Positions 1 to 8,366 of a stretch of 64,000 nt of DNA are shown piece by piece. The notes under the pieces are model-generated. The model worked only from the letters and a program-made list of their open reading frames with translations, was not told the DNA's origin and did not search any database. This DNA comes from an uncultured Clostridia bacterium (GTDB taxonomy: Bacteria; Bacillota; Clostridia; Peptostreptococcales; Anaerovoracaceae). The number at the start of each line of letters is the position of its first letter. Position 1 is the first letter of the stretch. The stretch is taken from assembly GCA_937900415.1 (NCBI GenBank), contig CALCEY010000012.1, positions 124,001 to 188,000 of the forward strand. The letters are read 5' to 3'. A program made the translations under genes and the position numbers.

Positions 1-204
1 TGCTAATAAAATCACTTATAGGACAACATTTTCATCAAAATTTGTTGGCCTTTTTTTGATTTTTTGTTATTTTAGCCAATTTACTACATATTTTATAGCA
101 AAGAGATAGATATTTTAGGGGAAATGTTGGCTGATTTAAATAGCTTTCTCAAATCATACAACATTTTCCATATTTTTACAAGTACCTCTGCCGAATTAAG
201 CAGA
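1..204. other. AT-rich non-coding stretch with inverted repeats
   Basis: I see no gene in the first 204 bases. The stretch holds a long imperfect inverted repeat. GGAAATGTTG (119-128) followed by GATTT pairs with AAATC followed by CAACATTTTCC (to 169). A related ACAACATTTTC occurs at 23-33. It may be a regulatory region for a gene beyond the left edge; no promoter is obvious. Confidence 0.4.
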
Positions 205-237
205 AAAATAGGGCTGGGCTAAATTGCCGCCCAGCCC
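205..237 (-). terminator. Intrinsic terminator of the ornithine operon
   Basis: A 9-bp perfect stem (GGGCTGGGC at 211-219 with GCCCAGCCC at 229-237) is followed on the minus strand by TATTTTTC. It lies 14 bases after the oraE stop and so ends the operon after oraE. Confidence 0.9.
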
Positions 238-250
238 AAAGGTCCAGTAA

Positions 251-2464
251 CTATCTTTCGCCTCTTCTTCTCTGTCTTTCTTCAGCTAGGAAAGTAGCAA
301 CGTCGATACCGTGAGAGTTTCTGCCAAAGCCCATATCAATACCGGTCTTAACAGCCTCTTCAGGAATTACCTGAGTTCCGCCGGCGCATATGATAACTTT
401 GTCTCTGATACCCTTTTCAACGCAGAGGTCGTTGATTCTCTTCATGTTCTTATAGTGAACGTTATCGTGAGAAATTATAGTCGAAGCTAAAATTGCCTGC
501 GCGTTTTCTTCGATACAAGCGTCTACCATCTTCTCAACAGGAACGGAGGTTCCGAGGTAGATACATTCGATACCCCACTTTTCAATTCCGCCGTGTTTGA
601 TGTTGATAATTTCTCTCATACCTACGGAGTGTTCGTCCTCACCGACAGTTCCGCATACAACCTTCATGTGCTCATGACCTTCAAACTCATCATAGAGCTC
701 CTTGTCGGACATGTGATGAGGTTCAGGAGGAATTACGAGAGTGGTAAGGTCAATGTCAAAGTCAACTCTTCCCTTAAGCTCTATTCTCGTACCTTCGGCA
801 TCCTGCATTACTTCTGCGGAAATAACTTCAGGGTCTACAAGGCCAAGCTTCCTGCCGAGTTCAACAGCAGCAGCCTCTGCGACTCTTCTGTTGGTAGGCA
901 GCATCATGGTCAGCATGACAACTCTGTCGCCGCACCACTCTACTTCAGGAGTGATAACCTCGCCGGTTCTGTATTTAGCAACCTTTTCAAGTCTTACATT
1001 TACATTGTCATCGTCATCCAGCTCGTCGATGTAAACGATTTTGCTTCTGTCCTCGAAAGTACAGCCTCCGATCAAAGCCGAAGGATTTTCAGGGTCTCCG
1101 CCGTACTGCTCTACGTTGTTGTATCCATAGTGAGCAGTTACAGGAGCCATATAATCTTCGTCTCTCTCGAATATGAAGCCGTAGCCTACGCCGCCTTCAA
1201 TCTTACGGGCGATACCGTCGCCGTTTCTTTCAGGATATTTAGCAGAGTCAACGAAGAAGCCGTCCTGTACAGCCTGGAAGTATCCGCCGTTTTCAACGAT
1301 TTCTTCCATGAACAGGAGCGCTCTTTCCTTGATGTCTCTTGCCATTTCTCTGAGCGGGCCGTCTTTTTTCAGCTCAACCATTTCCATCAGGCCGTCAAGT
1401 CCGATAAGAGTCTGCTTCGCAGTGTCGCAGGCTTCCATATTGTAGATATGCCAAGGAACGTTTCTTCCTTCGTCAGGAGTTATGGTTGACTGAATGTCGG
1501 CTCTTGTCAGCTTTGAAATAAGCATGTTCATTACATGGGTAACTGTAGCTTCTCTTGCTGAGGACTGAATGTACTTGGTGTTCATCTGAGCTCTCATCTT
1601 GTATCTGTCGCAGATGTCTCTCAAAGCAACCGCATAAGGCAAATCCATATATACGCAAGGCGCCGGAGTTGCTGTCGGAGGTACCGTGGACAGTGAAATA
1701 TTTTCAGGTTTAATACCTACTTTTTCAGAGAATCTGGAGTTAATAGCGTGCTGAACGATCAGCTCAGGCATTACCTTCCATGCTTCTCTTGCAGTAGCGT
1801 TGGCGTTATGTGCGCCGTCAATCTGGAGCATGTCAGCCCAGGCCATTACTTTCTTTGATTCGCAGGCGTCTACGAAAGAACGAACGCAGTTTACGTCTCT
1901 GTAAAGGACGTTGTACTGAGGATCCTGGTGAGCGCCGTTTACGCCTTCTTCAGCAAAAAGAACCGCCACGTCAGGGCCTGCCACGCCTGATACGTATGAA
2001 TGATAGTTGATAGGGCGGCCAACCTCATCCTCAATCATGTCGATAGCTTTTCTCTGCGCCCTTATCTGTTTTCTGGTGATAGGAACGCCGCCGATTCCCT
2101 GAGGAGTACCCTCCATGAGACCGTCTATATGAGACTGTCCCATATGTCTGATAACCATCAGATGGTCAGCTCCGTGCCATGCGCCCATTCTCATTCTTCT
2201 TATATCGTCCTCAAATCTTCCGGAAGCAATCTCCGTAGTGATAGTCTGCATCGGCTGCGGGTCTATATCTTCCATAAATTTTGCAGGAGGAAGAGGAACG
2301 CTCTGTTTCAGAGGCTCGGAAATTTCTCTGTATTCAAACGGTCCCATATGCTGGTCTTCCGCTTTCTTTCTCCATGTCCAGCCTCTTCTTCTAGGCTCGT
2401 ATTTGTCAAGGTCCTTAAGAATATTGACAATATCTAATTTTTCATTTCTTTTTAATTCTGTCAT
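251..2464 (-). CDS. oraE: D-ornithine 4,5-aminomutase, large (E) subunit
   Basis: Catalytic subunit of the adenosylcobalamin- and PLP-dependent enzyme that turns D-ornithine into (2R,4S)-2,4-diaminopentanoate in cytoplasmic ornithine fermentation. The 737-aa length fits the family. The C-terminal Rossmann-like domain carries the B12 motif DEHSVG (D-x-H-x-x-G, cobalt-ligand His about residue 612). Eleven residues later comes NIKHGG, whose Lys (about 623) sits where the PLP lysine of the characterised Clostridium sticklandii enzyme lies. The PLP-binding TIM-barrel part precedes it. The ATG overlaps the oraS stop as TAATG, so translation is probably coupled. It is last in the operon; no racemase or MutL-like gene follows before the terminator. 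Confidence 0.96.
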   Translation of the reverse strand: MTELKRNEKLDIVNILKDLDKYEPRRRGWTWRKKAEDQHMGPFEYREISEPLKQSVPLPPAKFMEDIDPQPMQTITTEIASGRFEDDIRRMRMGAWHGADHLMVIRHMGQSHIDGLMEGTPQGIGGVPITRKQIRAQRKAIDMIEDEVGRPINYHSYVSGVAGPDVAVLFAEEGVNGAHQDPQYNVLYRDVNCVRSFVDACESKKVMAWADMLQIDGAHNANATAREAWKVMPELIVQHAINSRFSEKVGIKPENISLSTVPPTATPAPCVYMDLPYAVALRDICDRYKMRAQMNTKYIQSSAREATVTHVMNMLISKLTRADIQSTITPDEGRNVPWHIYNMEACDTAKQTLIGLDGLMEMVELKKDGPLREMARDIKERALLFMEEIVENGGYFQAVQDGFFVDSAKYPERNGDGIARKIEGGVGYGFIFERDEDYMAPVTAHYGYNNVEQYGGDPENPSALIGGCTFEDRSKIVYIDELDDDDNVNVRLEKVAKYRTGEVITPEVEWCGDRVVMLTMMLPTNRRVAEAAAVELGRKLGLVDPEVISAEVMQDAEGTRIELKGRVDFDIDLTTLVIPPEPHHMSDKELYDEFEGHEHMKVVCGTVGEDEHSVGMREIINIKHGGIEKWGIECIYLGTSVPVEKMVDACIEENAQAILASTIISHDNVHYKNMKRINDLCVEKGIRDKVIICAGGTQVIPEEAVKTGIDMGFGRNSHGIDVATFLAEERQRRRGER

Positions 2465-2829
2465 TATTTCTTACCTCCCTTGAAAGCTTCCACAAGTTTA
2501 TCCCAGCCTTCGCCTTTTGCCAAACGTATGCTGGCGTCTCTGATCGAAATGTTTTCCATCTTTGAAAGCTTGTAAACGCAATGGCCGCATCCTTTTCCCA
2601 TCAAGCCGTGATCCATGGCGTGGTTTACGATAGGCATGCAGTCCAGTGAGGATACGCCCATTCTCAGAAGAACGGACCTCTCAACTGACGGAGTAGTATT
2701 TTTTCTGCCAAGCTCCAGAAGCGGGTCTACTACCTGATCGGTCAGTTCCCAGAATCTCTGGTAAAGTTCTTCGTCGGTAAGATTAGCGATATGCTGTCTT
2801 CTTACTTCAAAATCATCTGCTCTTTTCAT
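2464..2829 (-). CDS. oraS: D-ornithine 4,5-aminomutase, small (S) subunit
   Basis: The 121-aa helical accessory subunit that pairs with OraE in D-ornithine aminomutase. It has the usual small size and lies directly upstream of oraE, sharing one base with it (TAATG). It begins MKRADDFEVRRQHIANL, typical of the family. Its position after ortB in the same transcription unit matches the ornithine clusters known from Clostridium sticklandii and C. difficile. I see no cofactor motif of its own, which agrees with the cofactors being carried by the large subunit. Confidence 0.95.
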   Translation of the reverse strand: MKRADDFEVRRQHIANLTDEELYQRFWELTDQVVDPLLELGRKNTTPSVERSVLLRMGVSSLDCMPIVNHAMDHGLMGKGCGHCVYKLSKMENISIRDASIRLAKGEGWDKLVEAFKGGKK

Positions 2830-2863
2830 CCTTTAATCTCCTAATTTTTATTTTTTGAAAGGC

Positions 2864-2894
2864 GGCTCAGTGAGCTTATATGGCTCCCTGAGCC
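2864..2894. other. Intercistronic hairpin between ortB and oraS
   Basis: GGCTCAGTGAGC (2864-2875) pairs with GCTCCCTGAGCC (2883-2894) with one mismatch. The U-rich side faces the plus strand, so it is not a good terminator for the minus-strand operon. Its place between ortB and oraS suggests mRNA processing or stability, which is inferred. Confidence 0.5.
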
Positions 2895-2910
2895 TTATTT
2901 TTTTAAATTT

Positions 2911-4329
2911 CTACAGCAATCCCAGTTCTTCCATTGCTTTCTTTACAAAATCAACGTCTGTCTTGGTTTCTGCTGCCAGGAAGTCGTAATCTTCAGCTGT
3001 CAGTTCTTTTACATCAGCACGTGTAACGGCTTTTCTGATAAGAGATTTTCTGAAGTGATCAAGATCTGCCTCCTGACATTTGATATAGCTTGGATCCTTA
3101 GGCAGAACGATGTTCACTCCAGGCTTATCTTCAGCAGCAGGGTCTCCGAACTTGATTTCGATTCCGTTTTCTCTTGCAAATGAAAGCTGCGGCTGAATAT
3201 GTTTTCCGGCTCCGGTATATTCAGTTTCGCTGATTACAATAACCGCATCCTCCGGCAATTCCTGAGCAAGTGAAAAGGCTGCTGCTAAAGCAGTATTTCC
3301 GGCAGGGCCTCTTTCAATACCTTCAAGATTAGCTAAAGCCTCCGTCATATACATTACCTCGCCCTGTGTAACAGTTACGTAACGATCCATGTAACGCAGA
3401 GGTCTTGCTGCTGAACGAGGAACGTCCGAATGGTCAGGGTCTGTTGCGTAAGGAACTCCGAATCCCGTGTGTCCCGTCGTACAGGATTTCTTGTTGAACT
3501 GCTCGTCGGAAGCCATGTGAAGTCCTGTCAAGTCTATAGAAGCGGAAACCATCTTCGTATTAACGCAGCCTGCTTTAAGAAGACCTCTAGCGGTTCCTGT
3601 CATCATGCCGCCTCCGGCATTGGTGCACACTACCATATCAGGATCCTTGCCTACTTTTTCACGGCACTGCATAGCGATTTCATATCCGAGAGTTTCTATA
3701 CCGGCGATACCAAACGGCGAATACAGGGATGCGTTGAAATATCCCGTATCTTCAAGGACGGAAAGGAAGGTGTAGAAAAGCTCCGGTCCTACGGTAAGCT
3801 GAATTACTTCTGCTCCGTAAGCCTCGCATTTTCTTGCCTTTTCAACGATTTCAGGCTGACCTACGCCTCTTGAGTCATAACATTCCTGAACGATGATACA
3901 TTCAAGACCCTGCATTGCTGCCTGAGAAGCTACTGCTGCGCCATAGTTGCCGGATGTAGCGGCTATAACGCCCTTGTAGCCCAGCTTCTTGGCGTGTGCC
4001 ACTGCGCATGCTGCTCTTCTTGCCTTGAAAGAACCGGAAGCATTGGCAGCCTCATCCTTGGCAAATATTCTTGCGCCGTATCCCGGCTTAGCATATTTTC
4101 TTGACAGGGCAGAAAGGTTTCTCAGCTCGATGAGCGGAGTGTTTCCTACTGCCGTTCTCGCCTGAATCTTTGCCACTTCATCTAAGGTATAACCTGTTGC
4201 TTTCATCAGAGCTTCGTAATCGAAAGCGACTGAACCGGACTCGAAATCGTTGTAATCCAGTCCGAGAGCTTTCTTCATGATTTCATTGGATCTTCCCATT
4301 ACGGAATCATAGTCTTTTGCTAAAGCCAT
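2911..4329 (-). CDS. ortB: 2-amino-4-ketopentanoate thiolase, beta (PLP) subunit
   Basis: PLP-dependent subunit of the thiolase that splits 2-amino-4-ketopentanoate with CoA into alanine and acetyl-CoA, the last step of ornithine oxidation. The 472-aa sequence has the fold-type-II (threonine synthase/cysteine synthase) signature GSFKARRAACA, with the likely Schiff-base Lys at residue 102, and a later glycine-rich phosphate loop (NAGGGMMTG). The start ATG overlaps the ortA stop (TAATG), so the two subunits are probably made together. An intercistronic hairpin follows, then oraS. Confidence 0.95.
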   Translation of the reverse strand: MALAKDYDSVMGRSNEIMKKALGLDYNDFESGSVAFDYEALMKATGYTLDEVAKIQARTAVGNTPLIELRNLSALSRKYAKPGYGARIFAKDEAANASGSFKARRAACAVAHAKKLGYKGVIAATSGNYGAAVASQAAMQGLECIIVQECYDSRGVGQPEIVEKARKCEAYGAEVIQLTVGPELFYTFLSVLEDTGYFNASLYSPFGIAGIETLGYEIAMQCREKVGKDPDMVVCTNAGGGMMTGTARGLLKAGCVNTKMVSASIDLTGLHMASDEQFNKKSCTTGHTGFGVPYATDPDHSDVPRSAARPLRYMDRYVTVTQGEVMYMTEALANLEGIERGPAGNTALAAAFSLAQELPEDAVIVISETEYTGAGKHIQPQLSFARENGIEIKFGDPAAEDKPGVNIVLPKDPSYIKCQEADLDHFRKSLIRKAVTRADVKELTAEDYDFLAAETKTDVDFVKKAMEELGLL

Positions 4330-4628
4330 TATTTGTCACCTCCGAACATGATTTCTCTCAGCTGTTTGTCGATCTGAACGATTTCAGGTACAAACTTTCC
4401 GTAGCTGTGTGTGTAATAAGGGTTCACTTCGATCAAGGTTCCCTTTTCAATACGGTTTGCAGCCGTCTTAACGGTAACAACGTCCCCGATTTCTGCATCT
4501 TCCTGCAGGAAGCCTTTGGTCCACATCTGCAGGTCGCATTTCTTTGTATCCTCAGGAAGCTTTGCAGTTCTTTCCTCAGCCTTTAAAACGATGGAATGAA
4601 TACGCACCCAATCACCTTTTTTAGCCAT
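4329..4628 (-). CDS. ortA: 2-amino-4-ketopentanoate thiolase, alpha subunit
   Basis: Small 99-aa partner of OrtB in the CoA-dependent thiolytic cleavage of 2-amino-4-ketopentanoate. The sequence from MAKKGDWVRIH matches the known OrtA form, a short beta-rich protein without a cofactor motif. An upstream ATG at 4637 exists, but AGGAG lies only one base from it. The ATG at 4628 sits 9 bases from that ribosome site, so I chose 4628. It lies between ord and ortB, as in other ornithine clusters. Confidence 0.93.
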   Translation of the reverse strand: MAKKGDWVRIHSIVLKAEERTAKLPEDTKKCDLQMWTKGFLQEDAEIGDVVTVKTAANRIEKGTLIEVNPYYTHSYGKFVPEIVQIDKQLREIMFGGDK

Positions 4629-4661
4629 TTTTACCATCTCCTAAATTTTCAAATTTTCTTA

Positions 4662-4725
4662 CCGCGGCACCGATAAAAACGGCGCCGCGGAATATCAAGC
4701 GGCGCCGCCCCAGCGGCAACGCCGC
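4662..4725. other. Two GC-rich hairpins between ord and ortA
   Basis: CCGCGGCACCG (4662-4672) pairs with CGGCGCCGCGG (4680-4690), and GCGGCG (4699-4704) pairs with CGCCGC (4720-4725). Neither has a U-run on the minus strand. They look like a processing or 3'-end protecting element within the operon and not a terminator. They are markedly more GC-rich than their surroundings. Confidence 0.6.
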
Positions 4726-4750
4726 GAAAAAACGATAATAGCCTTATATG

Positions 4751-5809
4751 CTATTTTACAATCTTCTTCTCTTCTTTGATGAAGTTTCTGAAATCTCCCA
4801 TGATAGCTCTTGGAATAGGAAGAGTAATCATAGTGTGAAGACCTGCTTCTGCGTTGATAACATGAGGAATCATATTTACGCACATAGCGATGGTTCCCAG
4901 ACCGCCTTCGATCTCAGGGCTGTTAAGCAGATTAACATTTGGAGTTCCTTTGATGATTACATAGTCGCCTGTAGTTACGCCAACCTGCTCAGGCTCGATC
5001 TGCTGCGGATGATCCATGTGTACAGGCATACCGTTATCAAGCACAGCTTCAGCAGTCATAGCGACGCCGGCGCATGAACCTGCTGCTGCAAAGCCATGAG
5101 GTGACTTTCTGTCAACATCAGTTGTGATAGGATTCATATCCTGTGAGAATTCCTTAACATTCAGTCCCATACCTTCTGCGATCATGCCAACGGATTCAGC
5201 AAATCCAACGTGACCGGACATAGTATGGTTAGCTTTTCTTTCCTTAAATTCTTCTACAGAAATACCGATGCCCTGTTCTTCCATAACCAGAGGACCAAAC
5301 GGTGAGAGGGAGTTAACTCTTCTTGAAGTAATTTCTTCAACATCAACCAGGCAGCCGGTCATTACCAGAACCAAGAGATCCATGATGTGACCTGGGTTGA
5401 TACCTGTTCCGAGACAGGAAACTCCGTTTTCCTTGGCAATCTTATCAAGCTCAGCAGCCAGATCAGGATTCTGAGCGGCAGGGTATGCCATTTCCTCAGC
5501 AGAAGTGATTACGTTGAGACCCTGTTCCATGATGAATTTCAGCTTAGGAAATGCGTTCTTGGTGAATGAGTCTGTGCAGAGCAGTACAATATCTGCGGCG
5601 CCCGGTTTGATAACATCTTCAGCAGCCTGAATCTTAACGTCAGGTCTGTCGCCTCTTTCAGTTTTGATGTAATCGTACATTGAAGTTCCGATTTTAGCTC
5701 CTCTTCCGGCTACTCCAACGATTTCAACACCTTTCTTCTTCAGAAGCATGTCGGCCATACCGCCGCCCATTGCACCGAGTCCCCAGATAATTACTTTTAC
5801 TTCTTTCAT
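4751..5809 (-). CDS. ord: 2,4-diaminopentanoate dehydrogenase
   Basis: Oxidatively deaminates (2R,4S)-2,4-diaminopentanoate to 2-amino-4-ketopentanoate with NAD(P)+, between the aminomutase and the thiolase. The 352-aa protein opens with a Rossmann dinucleotide motif (GLGAMGGGMADMLL, about residues 10-23). It resembles the dihydrodipicolinate reductase/DAP dehydrogenase type of fold. The start is supported by AGGAG a few bases upstream. It is the first gene of the operon and lies directly behind a sigma-54 promoter. It is separated from ortA by GC-rich hairpins that could lower or protect downstream message. Confidence 0.95.
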   Translation of the reverse strand: MKEVKVIIWGLGAMGGGMADMLLKKKGVEIVGVAGRGAKIGTSMYDYIKTERGDRPDVKIQAAEDVIKPGAADIVLLCTDSFTKNAFPKLKFIMEQGLNVITSAEEMAYPAAQNPDLAAELDKIAKENGVSCLGTGINPGHIMDLLVLVMTGCLVDVEEITSRRVNSLSPFGPLVMEEQGIGISVEEFKERKANHTMSGHVGFAESVGMIAEGMGLNVKEFSQDMNPITTDVDRKSPHGFAAAGSCAGVAMTAEAVLDNGMPVHMDHPQQIEPEQVGVTTGDYVIIKGTPNVNLLNSPEIEGGLGTIAMCVNMIPHVINAEAGLHTMITLPIPRAIMGDFRNFIKEEKKIVK

Positions 5810-5873
5810 CTTAATCTCCTTCTTTCTCTAAGAATAAAATTTTAGTTTTAACATATAACTGCCTATATATAAA

Positions 5874-5888
5874 GCAAGGTTTATGCCA
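5874..5888 (-). promoter_or_regulatory. Sigma-54 (-24/-12) promoter of the ornithine operon
   Basis: The minus strand reads TGGCATAAACCTTGC, with GG and GC separated by exactly 10 bases as in the sigma-54 consensus TGGCAC-N5-TTGC. It lies about 65 bases upstream of the ord ATG, and the gene of a sigma-54 activator is adjacent. Confidence 0.88.
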
Positions 5889-6055
5889 TTTACCAATCTG
5901 AATATTGTATACTTATCAATACACGTTTATTTTTGCCGATTCCCCTTAAATGCGGACAAATTCAACAATATCTACTACTTTTGATAATTCTATTTTTTCT
6001 TAATATTGATATTTTTACTCTTCTTTTTGTTTGAAAAACTTTATTTTATTAAAAT

Positions 6056-6097
6056 AGTGCAAATATTTTTGCTATTTTCAGCAAATAAATTTGCACT
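6056..6097. promoter_or_regulatory. Upstream activating sequence, two palindromic sites
   Basis: A 42-bp dyad bounded by AGTGCAAAT (6056-6064) and ATTTGCACT (6089-6097). It contains two 14-bp palindromes, GCAAATATTTTTGC (6059-6072) and GCAAATAAATTTGC (6081-6094), whose centres are 22 bp apart, about two helical turns. They lie about 170-210 bp upstream of the sigma-54 promoter, a normal enhancer distance. The first 14-mer recurs exactly at 7631-7644 ahead of the activator gene. Confidence 0.8.
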
Positions 6098-6140
6098 ACG
6101 GGTAGTTCCTTATCTTTTCAAAAGGTCTTTTTTCACTTTT

Positions 6141-7544
6141 TTATATGGAAATATTGTACTTTTTAAGCTTATGCTGGAGAGTCTGACGTTTTATCTTTAA
6201 TTTCTGAGCAGCCTTTGAAATATTTCCCCCGCTTTCAAGAAGCGCATCCTCTATAATCCTGTATTCAATGTCTCGCAGATACTCATCGAGAGGCCGGCTG
6301 TCAATATATGCTTTTTCCGCATACTTGGTCTTGCGGGCGTTTGAAGGCAGCGCCAGATTCTTCTCCGTCAACACATGTTCGTTGTCCGCCATTGAAACTG
6401 CCTGTTCTATTATGTTCTCCAGCTCCCGCACATTTCCGGGATAGTCATAGGATTTCAACTTTTTTACAGCTTCATCAGATACCATCCAGAGCTCTTTTCC
6501 AAATCTCCTGTTGTGTTTTTCAAGAAATCTTTCGGTAAGTATGACAATATCGTCTTTTCTCTCCCTGAGAGGCGGAATCGAAATATTTATTACGTTAAGT
6601 CTGTAAAACAAGTCTTTTCGCAGCTTGCCCTGAGCTATCAAGTCCTCCGGAGGTTCGTTCACAGTAGCTATAACTCTGACGTTTACCGGTATATCCTTCA
6701 TGCCGCCCACACGTCTTATGTAATCTTCCTGCAATACTCTGAGAAGCTTACTCTGGAGGTCATAAGGCATGGCGCTTATCTCGTCGAGCAGCAGAGTTCC
6801 CCCGCTTGCCTGCTCAAACAAACCTTCCCTGTCCACCGCTCCGGTGAAGCTTCCCTTTGAGGTTCCGAAAAGTATACCCTCCAAAAGCGATTCAGGAATC
6901 GCCGCGCAGTTTTGTGCAAGAAACGGCTTTTCTCTGCGCTTTCCGGCAAAATGTATACTCTGGGCGAAAAGCTCTTTTCCCGTTCCCGTTTCACCGTATA
7001 TGAAAACCGACGCGTCATTATCCGCTGCCTTCTTAGCTCTTTCAAGCACCTCATAAAAATTAGAGCTTCTGCCGTAAATATCCTCGAAGGAATAACGCTT
7101 TATCTTATCTTTTCCGGCGTTCTCCACATCGTCTGAGGGGATATTCTCTTTTTGCAGTTCCAAAAGGGTATCCGACATTCTTCTTATATCGGTTATATCC
7201 TTGGCAACTTCCAGCGCAGCCACAATCTCACCATTTACCACTATTGGCATAGTGCTGTTTATGGTGGTGATTTCTTTCCCATAGAAATTTTTATACGTCT
7301 GCTGCTCTCTTCTCGTCGCTTCTCCCTTTATCAGCGCCTTGAACATCGTACTGTCAGACGTATGAAACTCCGGGAACGCTTCGTGAAACTTCTTATCAAG
7401 AACGTCCTCAACATTGACCTTTTCCATCGATGCCATGGCGTTATTGTAGAATTTTCCCACGCCTTTTTTATCTACTATATAGACTCCTTCGTCAATATTC
7501 TGAATCAGCTCCTGTAAAATTTTTTTATAATCTTCTTTCCTCAT
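6141..7544 (-). CDS. Sigma-54-dependent activator (PAS-AAA+-Fis)
   Basis: Enhancer-binding transcription activator, 467 aa. An N-terminal PAS domain (about 10-125) is the likely sensor. The AAA+ domain has Walker A GETGTGKE (184-191), the sigma-54 contact loop GSFTGA, and a Walker B region GGTLLLDEI. The C-terminal Fis-type helix-turn-helix covers ESGGNISKAAQKLKIKRQTL. It resembles the RocR-like group that controls arginine and ornithine use. It lies next to the sigma-54 promoter of ord and to GCAAAT-N2-ATTTGC sites, so it most likely activates the ornithine operon. The same site in its own promoter suggests autoregulation. The ligand cannot be told from sequence. Confidence 0.93.
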   Translation of the reverse strand: MRKEDYKKILQELIQNIDEGVYIVDKKGVGKFYNNAMASMEKVNVEDVLDKKFHEAFPEFHTSDSTMFKALIKGEATRREQQTYKNFYGKEITTINSTMPIVVNGEIVAALEVAKDITDIRRMSDTLLELQKENIPSDDVENAGKDKIKRYSFEDIYGRSSNFYEVLERAKKAADNDASVFIYGETGTGKELFAQSIHFAGKRREKPFLAQNCAAIPESLLEGILFGTSKGSFTGAVDREGLFEQASGGTLLLDEISAMPYDLQSKLLRVLQEDYIRRVGGMKDIPVNVRVIATVNEPPEDLIAQGKLRKDLFYRLNVINISIPPLRERKDDIVILTERFLEKHNRRFGKELWMVSDEAVKKLKSYDYPGNVRELENIIEQAVSMADNEHVLTEKNLALPSNARKTKYAEKAYIDSRPLDEYLRDIEYRIIEDALLESGGNISKAAQKLKIKRQTLQHKLKKYNISI

Positions 7545-7605
7545 TTAACACCATCTTTTCTCTCCGGGCGGATTCTGCACACGCTTTGCTGAAATGTTTT
7601 TTTAT

Positions 7606-7634
7606 ATATTATCACCTTTTCCCCGCCTATGCAA
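7606..7634 (-). promoter_or_regulatory. Sigma-A promoter of the activator gene
   Basis: On the minus strand -35 TTGCAT (7629-7634) and -10 TAATAT (7606-7611) are separated by 17 bases. The -35 is part of the activator-site palindrome, so binding there would be expected to block transcription. Confidence 0.6.
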
Positions 7635-7649
7635 ATATTTTTGCATAGG
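7626..7649. promoter_or_regulatory. Activator-site palindrome in its own promoter
   Basis: A near-perfect palindrome, CCTATGCAAAT followed by ATTTTTGCATAGG, contains the 14-mer GCAAATATTTTTGC (7631-7644). This 14-mer is identical to the site at 6059-6072. It overlaps the -35 of the activator gene, consistent with negative autoregulation. Confidence 0.75.
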
Positions 7650-7726
7650 GACGTTCTCCCCCGAAGTTCTTTAAGGCGCTTATCCCTTCTTTTTTCTTTA
7701 CAAGGTTTGCACTTCATTTCTTTTCC

Positions 7727-7755
7727 TTGAAAAAAACGTCGTTTTCTGTCATAAT
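7727..7755 (+). promoter_or_regulatory. Sigma-A promoter of the ArsR-type gene
   Basis: TTGAAA (7727-7732), a 17-base spacer and CATAAT (7750-7755). The gene start follows about 55 bases later with GAGAGGAAA as the ribosome site. Confidence 0.65.
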
Positions 7756-7809
7756 ATACGAGGTAATTACCTCCGGCAAAATGCGGAGAATCAAGAGAGG
7801 AAATACATC

Positions 7810-8133
7810 ATGAGACTCAGAAAAGATACAGATGAAATGCTGGAGGAGGAGATTCTCCTCATCGCAAGGGTTTCAGACGCTCTGGCTCACCCCGCCAGAA
7901 TAAAAATTTTCAGATATATAATGCAGTCAAACCGCGCCATGGTTCAGGTATGCAATAAGGACCTTGTGGCTCATTTCGACTATGCCCAGGCCACCATTTC
8001 TCAGCATGCTAAAAAGTTAGTGGATTCCGGTCTTGTGGAGGTCAAAAAACAAGATAAGTTTTCTTATTATTACGCTAACCTTGGAATACTCATGCAGTAT
8101 CTAAACGCCACAAAGAAATTTTCCGTATCGTAA
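7810..8133 (+). CDS. ArsR-family winged-helix regulator
   Basis: A 107-aa DNA-binding protein with the ArsR-type fold. The recognition helix region DYAQATISQHAKKLVDSGLVEVKKQ is followed by a beta wing and the typical short ending. It has a single Cys (VCNKDLV) and no clear paired metal-binding cysteines, so a metal-sensing role is not supported. No target gene adjoins it on the same strand; the next gene, rlmH, is convergent. It is a lone regulator whose target is unknown. Confidence 0.85.
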   Translation: MRLRKDTDEMLEEEILLIARVSDALAHPARIKIFRYIMQSNRAMVQVCNKDLVAHFDYAQATISQHAKKLVDSGLVEVKKQDKFSYYYANLGILMQYLNATKKFSVS

Positions 8134-8366
8134 CGGCCTGACGTTCAAAGGCTATGCTTAGGTGCTCGAGTGCTATTCACAAATGTTCGCCGGCAGCAGG
8201 AGCAGGCAAAACCTCAAGAGGCAACCGCCAAGACTACTTAAAACCGCATGCAACAAACATAAGCAGGCTTTTACGAAAAAGCGGCAGTCTTGCATGTATG
8301 CAATTTAGAACAGCGGCCGATATCTCTGTGCCTGACATAGCCGCACCTGAGGCATACATAGAAAGC

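Noticed and set aside
593..1489. Long plus-strand frame inside oraE
   Set aside because: It is the antisense shadow of a conserved gene, has no ribosome site and does not resemble any protein family I know. The same applies to the plus-strand frames over ortB, ord, dnaB, gdpP and others.
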